Under the pieces are notes generated by a model that was given only the letters and a program-made list of their open reading frames with translations, did no database searches and was not told the origin of the DNA. Of a DNA stretch of 64,000 nucleotides, positions 8,826-17,216 are shown piece by piece (within the stretch, counting starts at the first letter, position 1; each line of letters starts with the position of its first letter). The translations under genes were made by a program, and so were the position numbers. This DNA is from an uncultured Clostridia bacterium (lineage in GTDB: Bacteria; Bacillota; Clostridia; TANB77; CAG-508), in NCBI GenBank assembly GCA_948896235.1, contig CAQUUC010000006.1, positions 1-64,000 on the forward strand, in the 5' to 3' direction.

Positions 8826-9518
8826 TTAGATAGCCTCTTCTTGCTTTTCTTCCATGGAATTTTCTTTTTCACTTATTACTTCTAAGCTACCAATTGATAC
8901 TTCATAAGCAACTCTTGTTTGACTAGTTCCATCTTCAAACTTCTTTTCATAGGTTCTTGATTGAACCCTTCCTGTTACTCTTACTTCTGTACCAACTTCT
9001 AAGTTTTGGCAAAATCTTGCAGTTCTTCCCCAAGCAATTGCTGGAATATAGTCTGATTTATTGTATGCTCTATTTACTGCAAGTAATAAGTCTGCAATTT
9101 CACGTCCAAATGGTGTTTGACGATAAATTGGTTTTTTACATATATATCCTGTTAATATTACTTCATTTGATACTAGTTCTTTATTTTCTTCATTATTTAC
9201 TTCATTTTCAATTTCATCTTCAAAAAAGATATCTTTTGCAAATACTGTTAGTATTAGCTTATTTTTTTCGTTTTCGAAACTATTATAAGATCTAAATTGA
9301 CCTTTAATTAGAACTTTCTTTCCTATTTCTAATGTTCCTTCTGGAATTAATCTTTCCGAAATTGTTACTGGTATAATATCTTGTGCATCACTTAAACGTG
9401 GAACTTCCATATCAAATATGTAAAAGCTCTCTCCATAAATTTCATGACTAAATCTTTTTTCACTTGTTACTTTCCCCATTAATACTAAATGGTTATTATC
9501 TGCATAGTTTATATTCAT
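8826..9518 (-). CDS. Single-stranded DNA-binding protein with two OB folds (230 aa)
   Basis: The C-terminal half (about 115-215) is a recognisable SSB OB fold: NEVILTGYICKKP, then AVNRAYNKSDYIPAIAWG and VTGRVQSRTYEKK. The N-terminal half is a second, more divergent OB fold (HLVLMGKVTSEKRF, KKVLIKGQFRSYN). An acidic linker joins them and the tail is acidic (MEEKQEEAI), but it lacks the classic DDDIPF end. Two-domain SSB-like proteins of this size occur in Clostridia beside a separate standard SSB. It is monocistronic. It probably binds ssDNA during repair or replication; its special role is unknown. Confidence 0.8.
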   Translation of the reverse strand: MNINYADNNHLVLMGKVTSEKRFSHEIYGESFYIFDMEVPRLSDAQDIIPVTISERLIPEGTLEIGKKVLIKGQFRSYNSFENEKNKLILTVFAKDIFFEDEIENEVNNEENKELVSNEVILTGYICKKPIYRQTPFGREIADLLLAVNRAYNKSDYIPAIAWGRTARFCQNLEVGTEVRVTGRVQSRTYEKKFEDGTSQTRVAYEVSIGSLEVISEKENSMEEKQEEAI

Positions 9519-9705
9519 TTTTTTCCTCCCTATTTTTTTTATTTTTCTATTGTATCTTATTCATTATGCTTGTGTTTTAGAATACTTTTTTAACTCGCAT
9601 AACTTAATTATACTACTTTTTTTTGGTTTTGTCTACATAAAAAGTTTATTTTTTCCAATTATTTATTTTTATAAGGCTATTTTTATTGATATTATAGTCT
9701 TTTTT

Positions 9706-10227
9706 CTATATGTTTAAATCTTCTATTCCATACATTAACAATACTGTAGCCAGCCCCATAACTATGTTTGTTGGAATTTTTGAATTTAATTTATTTATGT
9801 TAAATTCTTGCAATTCTATGTTTTTACCTTCTAAATTTTCTATGTTTCTTTGTACACAAAGTAAAACGACATCTTCTTTAACACTAGATGCTGTTACGGT
9901 ACTTTTACTATTAAAACCATACGTTATTACTTTGCCATTTGTTTCTTGTAACAAATTTAAGTTAATCTCTTCATCTGCATTAACTACTAAATATTTTGCA
10001 CCATCAATTATTTTCTTTATAAAATCTTCCTCATCTTGTTTTAATTTATTTAAAATTGTTGTTTTATCATTAGACATTATAATAACAGTTTCAAACTTTA
10101 TATTTTTAAAATTTTCAACATTATCCTCTTTTAATATAATTACAGTTTTATTTTTTAAATTTTCTCTCAATATTTGCTTTATGTAATTTTCATTTTTAGT
10201 ATCACATATAACTCCAATAAAAGACAT
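9706..10227 (-). CDS. Hypothetical protein with a Mur-ligase-like segment (173 aa)
   Basis: I cannot name this gene with confidence. The middle contains YLVVNADE and VITYGFNSKSTVTASSV, which resemble the central-domain strand and the (I/T)TYGF motif of Mur ligases, but the ATP-binding loop GTNGKT is missing, so it is not an active ligase of the known kind. The C-terminal end is hydrophobic (NIVMGLATVLLMYG). It is followed on the same strand by a polysaccharide deacetylase, so a cell-wall link is possible. Confidence 0.55.
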   Translation of the reverse strand: MSFIGVICDTKNENYIKQILRENLKNKTVIILKEDNVENFKNIKFETVIIMSNDKTTILNKLKQDEEDFIKKIIDGAKYLVVNADEEINLNLLQETNGKVITYGFNSKSTVTASSVKEDVVLLCVQRNIENLEGKNIELQEFNINKLNSKIPTNIVMGLATVLLMYGIEDLNI

Positions 10228-10285
10228 CTAAAATTCTCCTTACAAGATTATATATTCTATTATGTCCTTTAATTTTTTACTTATT

Positions 10286-11065
10286 CTATTTTTTTACCAG
10301 TTTTTGCATACCATTATTGTCTATAGTATAGTTTTCGTTGTAAATTAAATCTGATACTTTTACGATACTATACCCTTTTTCTTGTATATTATATATAAGT
10401 TTATCTAGTGCCTCTGCTGTGTGTTCTGTACCATTATGCATTAAAATAATACTTCCCTTTGTTAATTTATCCTTTAATCTATTCCACATTTCATTTTCAG
10501 TTAATCCTTTATAGTCTAACGTATCTAATGACCATTGTATTACTTTATGGTTTTCACTTTCAGCTGCTTTAATTACTACATCATTATATTCACCATATGG
10601 TCCTCTATATAACGTACTTCTTTTCCCAGTTATTTTCTCTATCTTATCAGCACATGTTTTTATCTCAGTTACGTTTTTTTCATAACTTAAATTATTAACA
10701 TGCGGATGCGTATTTGAATGGTTACCAATTTCATGCCCTGCATCACTTATCTTCTTTACTGCTTCTGGAAATCTATCTACCCAATCTCCTACCATAAAAA
10801 ATGTAACTTGAATTTTATATTTACTTAGAGTATCTAAAATTTTATCTATATCATCTGCATTCCAAGCACAGTTAATTGTAAGTGAAATCTTTTTTTCTTC
10901 TGTGTCTACTGAATAAATAGGTAATAATTTTTTAGTACTTGCAGAAGTCTCTACAGTTTCATCTAAATTTGGCATAAAAAATCCAGCTCCACAAAATAAA
11001 ATGGCTACTGTAGAAAATGCTACTAAATATGATATGATTTTTTGTTTGTTAAATACTAAAAACAT
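10286..11065 (-). CDS. Polysaccharide deacetylase (NodB domain, PdaB/YlxY-like)
   Basis: 259 residues with an N-terminal membrane anchor (about 10-30) and a NodB domain that removes acetyl groups from peptidoglycan or other wall sugars outside the membrane. Visible motifs are GHEIGNHSNTHPHV (metal-binding histidines), YRGPYGEYN and IILMHNG. The first motif, usually TFD with the catalytic and metal-binding Asp, reads LTINCAWNADD, so Asn stands where Asp is expected. Its RBS lies right after a hairpin at 11077-11117. Confidence 0.88.
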   Translation of the reverse strand: MFLVFNKQKIISYLVAFSTVAILFCGAGFFMPNLDETVETSASTKKLLPIYSVDTEEKKISLTINCAWNADDIDKILDTLSKYKIQVTFFMVGDWVDRFPEAVKKISDAGHEIGNHSNTHPHVNNLSYEKNVTEIKTCADKIEKITGKRSTLYRGPYGEYNDVVIKAAESENHKVIQWSLDTLDYKGLTENEMWNRLKDKLTKGSIILMHNGTEHTAEALDKLIYNIQEKGYSIVKVSDLIYNENYTIDNNGMQKLVKK

Positions 11066-11076
11066 AAAAAATCCTC

Positions 11077-11117
11077 CTAAAATATGCTAGTTAATTTATA
11101 TGCATATTTTAGAAGGT
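11077..11117 (-). terminator. Hairpin between sortase and deacetylase genes
   Basis: CTAAAATATGC and GCATATTTTAG form an 11-bp stem on the minus strand. The 3' arm ends at the GGAGG ribosome-binding site of the deacetylase gene and is followed by six Ts. It may be a terminator for the sortase gene or may affect access to the RBS. Confidence 0.5.
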
Positions 11118-11129
11118 TTATGAATTATT

Positions 11130-11824
11130 TTAATCATATTCTTCTACTGCTTTTACAATTACCCTTTTAATTGCTCCGTGCTGTGCAAGTAATTAAAGTT
11201 ATTTCTCTTTCTCCTCCTGTATCTTGTTTTAAACACTCTACATTTTTAGGGTCTGTTTGATAATTCTCGTAAACTTTATATTTTATAGCTCTATCAAATG
11301 TATCTGTTAGTATAATTTCATCACCTTTTTCTAATTTTTTTATTCCACCAAACATTTTATTGTTTCTATAATTGTGCCCAGCAATACAAAAGTTACCTAT
11401 CTCATTAATTTTTGGCCCAAATAGCTTGGTTATAGAAACTTTAAGCGATTTTTTATTTGTTTCTGCTAAAACAAAACTATCTAATTTTAGCTTTGGAATT
11501 GTTATTTTTCCGTATTACTTTATATCCTTTTAATTCTCTTGGCATATTTTTATATTCCTCTAATACTTCTTTGTCTTCTTTTAAGGAATTATTTTCAGTT
11601 TTATTTTCTTCTGTAATATTTATATAATTCTCGATGGAATTCTTATTTATAGTACTATCTTGTGTAATTTCATTTTTAGTTATCTTTTCCTTTATATCCT
11701 CAAAGCTATTTTCTTCTTTTATCTCATTTATTCCTATAAAAATAAATATTAGCTCTGTTAATATAACTAGTAAAAGTATTAAAATAGCTTTAGATATTTT
11801 AAAACACACAAAATTTGCCTTCAT
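11130..11824 (-). CDS. Sortase, LPXTG transpeptidase (two CGG +1 shifts)
   Basis: Membrane-anchored cysteine transpeptidase. It has an N-terminal anchor (AILILLLVILTELIFIFIGI), a low-complexity stalk and a catalytic domain with His in FCIAGHNYRN and Cys in ITLITCTA, then a basic segment containing the likely Arg. Read plainly, it falls into fragments. CGG at 11512-11510 and CGG at 11178-11176 (minus strand) each need loss of one C, giving KVI-GKITIPKLKLD and TCTA-GAIKRVIVKAVEEYD. The corrected product is 230 residues. It lies next to an LPKTG protein, its likely substrate. The sortase class is not decided. Confidence 0.92.
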
Positions 11825-11845
11825 ATTTCGCCTCTTTACTATTTA

Positions 11846-11873
11846 TATAAATAAGAGCGGACTAAATACTCCG
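11846..11873 (-). terminator. Weak terminator after the LPKTG protein gene
   Basis: GCGGA and TCCGC pair in a short hairpin between the LPKTG gene and the sortase gene. The T run is poor, so the two genes may still be co-transcribed. Confidence 0.4.
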
Positions 11874-11885
11874 CCCATATACTTT

Positions 11886-12506
11886 TTATCCATTTACTTT
11901 TCTTTTATTAATATACATTCCAATTATACTAATTATTAAAACAATTGCTATAGTATACATTACATATTCTATAACACTAGTTCCTGTTTTAGGTAATTCT
12001 TCTAAAGTATTTCCTTCTACTTCATTAGTAATTGTGTTAGTTATGGTATTGTTTCCTGTAACATCCTCATATACTTCAATATCAAATGTTTTTGTGGTGA
12101 TTACTGCATTTCCATTTGCAAGATCTACTAAACTTAATTTTATTGTATATGACCCTTCCTCTATAAATGTTGCTTTTATTGGTGTTCTATTTACAAAATC
12201 TCCTCCTACTTGAAATCCTGATGGTGGACCCCAATATCCAAGTTGTGCAATATCATATTCTGTACCAGTAGAATCTGTTGCAAGTATCTTTGGTGTTGCA
12301 GGTCCTGTAATATCTACTTTAATTTGTACACTAGTATGTGGTGTTCCATTTACTCCAGTTAATAAAACAACTGCATCTTTTTCTACGTTTTTAACAATTG
12401 TACCCGTATATTGAAGGTCAAAGCTATATTCATCTTGTGCGAAAACAACTGAAACACTACAAACTACAATTGCAAAAATCATAACAAATGACAATAATTT
12501 TTTCAT
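11886..12506 (-). CDS. Cell-wall-anchored surface protein with LPKTG sorting signal
   Basis: 206 residues: signal peptide (about 1-23, ending FAQ), a beta-rich ectodomain (about 30-150) and a complete sorting signal: ELPKTG at about 171-176, then a hydrophobic stretch and a basic tail (NKRKVNG). Sortase would cut between Thr and Gly and join it to the wall. The gene ends about 60 bases before the sortase gene on the same strand, so the two form a substrate-enzyme pair. Ectodomain function is unknown. Confidence 0.85.
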   Translation of the reverse strand: MKKLLSFVMIFAIVVCSVSVVFAQDEYSFDLQYTGTIVKNVEKDAVVLLTGVNGTPHTSVQIKVDITGPATPKILATDSTGTEYDIAQLGYWGPPSGFQVGGDFVNRTPIKATFIEEGSYTIKLSLVDLANGNAVITTKTFDIEVYEDVTGNNTITNTITNEVEGNTLEELPKTGTSVIEYVMYTIAIVLIISIIGMYINKRKVNG

Positions 12507-12554
12507 ATATATGTAACTCCTCCTCTTAAATTTTAAGTTGTTAATATATATGTT

Positions 12555-12601
12555 AGAAAAAGAGTTATAATGACATTAATTTATCATTATAACTCTTTTT
12601 C
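12555..12601 (-). terminator. Terminator of murI
   Basis: A nearly perfect stem of about 19 bp (AGAAAAAGAGTTATAATGA with its complement) lies right after the murI stop. It may also serve as an upstream insulator of the LPKTG gene. Confidence 0.7.
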
Positions 12602-12605
12602 TATT

Positions 12606-13424
12606 TTAATTCTCTATATCTATTTTCGATATTTTATTTTCAATATTACTATTTTTAAGCAAAATACTTACTACATTTATAAAGTTACATTCTGTATCTG
12701 TTAAGTAAATTTTACAATCCGCTTTATTTGTTTTATCATTATTTGTATTTTGTTCATTTAGATAGTTTGTTACATATTGGGCAATTTTTTCCCCAGTGTT
12801 TATAATTTCAACATCATTACCTAATTCTTTTTCAATTAGTTCTTTAAATAATGGATAATGTGTACATCCTAAAATTAACTTATCTATATTTTTATCTCTA
12901 AATACTGACATGTATTCTTTAATTGTTTCTTCTGCAACTTTATTTTCAGTCCAGCCTTGTTCTGCCATTGGTGCTAGCAGTGGACACGCCTTATTAATTA
13001 CTGTAATATCTTCTATTTTTTCTTTTAATTCTTGTTCCCATTTATTACTTCTAATAGTTCCTTCTGTTGCAATTACTCCAATAATAGATTTTGAGCTTTC
13101 CTTAACGCCTTTTTTAATACTATCTACAGTTGGTGAAATTATTCCTAAAATAGGTATTGTAAACTCTTTTCTTAATTCTTCTAAAGCTTGGCTTGTAGCT
13201 GTTCCACATGCAATTATAATTAATTTTACGTTTTTACTAATTAAAAATTCTACACATTTTTTTGATATTTTTATAATATTTTCTTTAGATTTATCTCCAT
13301 ATGGAAAATTTTTTGTATCTCCTAAATAAATTAAATCTTCATTTGGAAGTTCTTTTGCAATTTCTGCAAGTACTGTCATTCCTCCAACGCCTGAGTCAAA
13401 TATACCGATTGGTCTTGAATTCAT
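12606..13424 (-). CDS. murI: Glutamate racemase
   Basis: Makes D-glutamate for peptidoglycan in the cytosol. 272 residues. The family motifs are present: IFDSGVGGMTVL near the N-terminus, the first catalytic Cys in IACGTATSQ (about 73) and the second in LGCTHYPL (about 186). It follows pheT on the same strand with a 17-base gap, so it may be part of that operon. Confidence 0.96.
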   Translation of the reverse strand: MNSRPIGIFDSGVGGMTVLAEIAKELPNEDLIYLGDTKNFPYGDKSKENIIKISKKCVEFLISKNVKLIIIACGTATSQALEELRKEFTIPILGIISPTVDSIKKGVKESSKSIIGVIATEGTIRSNKWEQELKEKIEDITVINKACPLLAPMAEQGWTENKVAEETIKEYMSVFRDKNIDKLILGCTHYPLFKELIEKELGNDVEIINTGEKIAQYVTNYLNEQNTNNDKTNKADCKIYLTDTECNFINVVSILLKNSNIENKISKIDIEN

Positions 13425-13440
13425 ATTATAATTTCCCCTT

Positions 13441-15813
13441 TTACTTTCTAAGCTCTGCTCCTATTTGTTTTTCAAGTCCTGAAATTATTTTATCCATTAT
13501 AGGATTAATTTCTTCATCTGTTAACGTTTTATCTTTTGCTGCAAATGTTAAAGAATATGCTAAACTTTTCTTGTTTTCCTCTATGTTTTTTCCTGTATAT
13601 ACATCAAATATTTCTACATTTGTCAATAAGCTTCCACCTAATTTTTTAATTGCCATTTTTATATCATTTGAAGTTATATTTTTATCCACAAGCATTGATA
13701 AATCTTTCTTTATTTCAGGATATTTTGATATTTCTTTATATTTCATGCTTCCTACTTTTTTTGCAAGCAATTTGTCTAGATTAATTTCAAATACAAATAC
13801 ATCTTCTTTTGCTTTTTCAGGATGTACTTTTCCTATTATTCCTACTTTATCGTTATTTACAGATATAAGTGCTGTTTGATATGGATGGAATTCACAAGGA
13901 ATATCCCCATCTGTAACAAAACTGTATCTTCCTCCAAAACCTAAATAATCTAATAGTTCTTCTACTATACCTTTAACAATATAAAAATCTACTTTTTTTG
14001 TATTTCCTATACCTTCATAAAAAGTTCCACTAATTAATGCTGCAAGTTTTCTTTCTTCTCCATATTCTTCTCCTCTTTTATAGAAGCTTTTTCCAATTTC
14101 AAAAATAGATACATCTTTTACATTTCTTGCTATATTATATTCATAAATCTTATAAAGTGATGGTAAAATACTTGCTCTTAATGTATTTCTCTCTTCTGTT
14201 AATGGAGCTAATAATTTTGGTGTTTCAATACTATCAGCTTTAATAAATTGTTTTGCTTCTTTGTCACCTACTAATATATAAGATAAGGTTTCGTTTAGTC
14301 CTAAATCTACCATTTTATTTCTAATTTGTCTTGTGGTTTTATCGTAATTTCCTGTTTTTAATGGTAATACTGGAAGTTTACCTTCAATATTATCTACTCC
14401 ATAAATACGTCCCACTTCTTCAATTAAATCTTCTTCAATTGATATATCAATTCTTCTTGTTGGAACAGATACTCTAACTTTATCTTCTTTTACTTCACAT
14501 TTGAATCCAAGTCTTCTAAATGCATCTAATATATTTTCTTTAGATATATCTAATCCTAAGATATCTCTAATTTTTTTAAAGGTTATACCTATTTTTTTAT
14601 CTTCTTTATCTGTAGTATCATATACAGCTATTCCGCCTACAATTTCGGCATCTGCATATTTTTCTAACAAACTACATGCACGATTTATTGCCATATATGT
14701 TCTATTTGGATCTAATCCTTTTTCAAAACGGCTACTTGCTTCACTTCTTAATATTTTTTTAGATGTGTATCTTATTTTTACAGCATCAAAAATTGCCGCT
14801 TCTATTACAATATTCTTTGTAGTCTCTTCTATTTCAGTATCTATTCCTCCCATAACACCTGCAAGACCTATCGCTCTTTCTCCATCAGAAATAACTATAT
14901 CGTCACTTGCTAGTTCTCTTTGGATACCATCTAAAGTAGTTAGCTTTTCTCCACTCTTTGCCATTCTTACTTCTAACATTCCTTTTAGTGTATCTGCATC
15001 GTAGAAGTGTAGTGGTTGCCCTGTCTCTAACATTACATAGTTACTAATATCTACAACATTATTAATTGGTCTTATTCCAGATGCTATTAATCTATTTTTA
15101 ATAAATGCAGGACTTTCTTTAATTGTTACATTTTTTACTTTTTTAGTTAAAAAGATACTACAATTATCTGTTTGAATGTTTAGCTTGAAGGTATCATTTA
15201 TATTTTCACTATTTTCCTTATATGTAACATCTATTTCTTTAACTGGCTTATCATAAATTGCTCCAATTTCATATGCCATTCCAAGTATACTTAATAAATC
15301 TCCACGGTTTGCAGTTAATTCAAAATCTATAACTTCATCATCTAATCCCAAAAATTTTATTGGATCTTCTCCAACAACTGCTGTATCTGGTAATTTATGA
15401 ATTCCATTCTTATCTGCTTCTGTTAAGAATTTGTTTTCAAGTCCTAATTCTTGCATAGAACAAAGCATTCCGTTTGATTCACAGCCTCTTATCATTCCTT
15501 TTTTAATTTTAAAATCTCCTGGTAATTCTGCCCCAACTTGTGCTACAATTACTTTTAATCCTTTTCTTACATTTGGTGCACCACATACTATATCTAATAT
15601 TTCACTTCCAATATCTACTTTACATATGTGTAGATGGTCAGAATCTGGATGTGCTTCACATTCTTTTACTTCCCCTATTATTAGTTTTGTAGCATTTATC
15701 AACTTTTCTGCTGAATCATATTCATTTCCAACACCTGTCATGTCTTCTGCAAGTGTTTTTACATCTACATCTATATCTACATAATCTTTTACAAAATTTG
15801 TACTTAGTTTCAT
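13441..15813 (-). CDS. pheT: Phenylalanyl-tRNA synthetase beta chain
   Basis: 790 residues, full length. The N-terminal tRNA-binding EMAP-like domain is at about 40-150 (ECEAHPDSDHLHICKVD), followed by the B3/B4 editing domain, the B5 domain and the C-terminal anticodon-binding domain (FDVYTGKNIEENKKSLAYSL). It pairs with PheS as an alpha2-beta2 enzyme. The gene starts 17 bases after pheS and should be controlled by the same T-box. Confidence 0.97.
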   Translation of the reverse strand: MKLSTNFVKDYVDIDVDVKTLAEDMTGVGNEYDSAEKLINATKLIIGEVKECEAHPDSDHLHICKVDIGSEILDIVCGAPNVRKGLKVIVAQVGAELPGDFKIKKGMIRGCESNGMLCSMQELGLENKFLTEADKNGIHKLPDTAVVGEDPIKFLGLDDEVIDFELTANRGDLLSILGMAYEIGAIYDKPVKEIDVTYKENSENINDTFKLNIQTDNCSIFLTKKVKNVTIKESPAFIKNRLIASGIRPINNVVDISNYVMLETGQPLHFYDADTLKGMLEVRMAKSGEKLTTLDGIQRELASDDIVISDGERAIGLAGVMGGIDTEIEETTKNIVIEAAIFDAVKIRYTSKKILRSEASSRFEKGLDPNRTYMAINRACSLLEKYADAEIVGGIAVYDTTDKEDKKIGITFKKIRDILGLDISKENILDAFRRLGFKCEVKEDKVRVSVPTRRIDISIEEDLIEEVGRIYGVDNIEGKLPVLPLKTGNYDKTTRQIRNKMVDLGLNETLSYILVGDKEAKQFIKADSIETPKLLAPLTEERNTLRASILPSLYKIYEYNIARNVKDVSIFEIGKSFYKRGEEYGEERKLAALISGTFYEGIGNTKKVDFYIVKGIVEELLDYLGFGGRYSFVTDGDIPCEFHPYQTALISVNNDKVGIIGKVHPEKAKEDVFVFEINLDKLLAKKVGSMKYKEISKYPEIKKDLSMLVDKNITSNDIKMAIKKLGGSLLTNVEIFDVYTGKNIEENKKSLAYSLTFAAKDKTLTDEEINPIMDKIISGLEKQIGAELRK

Positions 15814-15829
15814 TTATATCATTCCTCCC

Positions 15830-16864
15830 TTAATCTTTTCTGTCGAACTGATTTAAAAATCTAACATCATTTGCATATAGTAAACGAATATCAGTAATAC
15901 CATATTTAAACATAGCTAAACGGTCAAGTCCTGTTCCAAATGCAAATCCTGAATATTTTTCTGGGTCATATCCATTCATTTTTAATACGTTTGGGTGCAC
16001 CATTCCTGAACCCAAAATTTCAATCCATCCAGTTTGTTTGCATAAATTACATCCTTTTCCACCACATTTAAAACAGCTAACATCTACTTCGTAAGATGGC
16101 TCTGTAAATGGGAAATAACTTGGTCTAAAACGAAGTTTAGAATCTGCTCCTAGCATATGTTTTACAAATACTTCTAAGGTACCTTTTAGATGTGCAAGGC
16201 TTATTCCTTCATCAATTACTAATCCTTCTATTTGACCAAATTGATGAGAATGTGTTGCATCATCATCTCTACGATATGTTTTTCCTGGACAAATAACACG
16301 AATTGGTGTTTTTTCTTTGTTATCCATCATTACCCTTGCTTGAACAGCTGATGTTTGTGTTCTTAATAAATATTCTGTTGTTACATAAAAAGTATCTTGC
16401 ATATCTCTTGCTGGATGTCCTTTTGGAAGATTTAATCTTTCAAAACAATATTCATCTGTTTCTAGTTCTGGTCCATCAACTACATCATATCCCATAGATA
16501 CAAATAAGTCTTCAAGTTCCTCTATAATACGATTAATTGGATGTTTACTTCCTCTTTTTACTTTTACACTAGGAAGTGTAATGTCAATTTTTTCATTTTC
16601 TAATTTTTTATTAAGTTCAATAACCTTTAATTCTTCCTCTTTTTCTTTTATAGCATTTTCAATTTCTTCTTTTGCAGTATTTACAAGACCTCCTATAATT
16701 GGTCTTTCTTCTTGAGAAATTGCTCCCATTCCTCTAAGTACCCCTGTTAGTTCTCCTTTTTTACCTAAGTACTTAACTCTAACTTCATCTAAGCTTTGTA
16801 AGTCTAAAGCATTTTTAACTTCTTCTTTTGCAGTAATTTTAATTTTTTCAATTTGTTCTTTCAT
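15830..16864 (-). CDS. pheS: Phenylalanyl-tRNA synthetase alpha chain
   Basis: 344 residues. Class II catalytic core with HPARDMQDTFY (motif 1 region), the THSHQFGQIEG segment and the C-terminal GLDRLAMFKYGI (motif 3). The N-terminal coiled coil binds the tRNA. First gene of pheS-pheT and preceded by a T-box leader that senses uncharged tRNA-Phe. Confidence 0.97.
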   Translation of the reverse strand: MKEQIEKIKITAKEEVKNALDLQSLDEVRVKYLGKKGELTGVLRGMGAISQEERPIIGGLVNTAKEEIENAIKEKEEELKVIELNKKLENEKIDITLPSVKVKRGSKHPINRIIEELEDLFVSMGYDVVDGPELETDEYCFERLNLPKGHPARDMQDTFYVTTEYLLRTQTSAVQARVMMDNKEKTPIRVICPGKTYRRDDDATHSHQFGQIEGLVIDEGISLAHLKGTLEVFVKHMLGADSKLRFRPSYFPFTEPSYEVDVSCFKCGGKGCNLCKQTGWIEILGSGMVHPNVLKMNGYDPEKYSGFAFGTGLDRLAMFKYGITDIRLLYANDVRFLNQFDRKD

Positions 16865-16904
16865 TTTTTATTTATCCCCTTTCTTTTCCATTTCCTTAAT
16901 AACC

Positions 16905-17175
16905 TTGTAATAATCAAAAAATCCATTTCATTCCTACATAATAGGACGAAATGGATTCGTGGTACCACCTAAATTTATTAATTAGTATAATTAACCTCAT
17001 TAAAGTTATAACGTAACTAACGTTTATCCCTACTATTATTTCAAGATAAAACTAAAAAAGTGAAATTTCAACTATATTTTATGGTTTTAGGCTCTCAGCT
17101 AATACCTAAATTCTCTGTTACCAAAATAGATATAATTTACTTTGCTTTTTTATAAGCTTTTCTATATGTATATTA
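16905..17175 (-). promoter_or_regulatory. T-box leader of pheST
   Basis: The 350 bases upstream of pheS hold a tRNA-sensing leader. The T-box core GGTGGTACCACG is at 16958-16970 (minus strand), and a terminator follows (AATCCATTTC paired with GAAATGGATT, then a T run, about 16915-16957). The T-box and the terminator's 5' arm can form the competing antiterminator. Stem I should lie near 17050-17150; I did not fix the specifier codon, expected to be a Phe codon. Confidence 0.88.
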
Positions 17176-17216
17176 TATTAACACATTGTATTAAAATATA
17201 CAAGTAATTTATCTTT

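Noticed and set aside
9706..10227. A functional Mur ligase
   Set aside because: The ATP-binding GTNGKT loop is absent and the protein is far too short.
13301..13879. Plus-strand open frames opposite murI, pheT, typA, pnp and others
   Set aside because: They lie antisense to well-conserved genes, lack RBS and have the composition expected of shadows.
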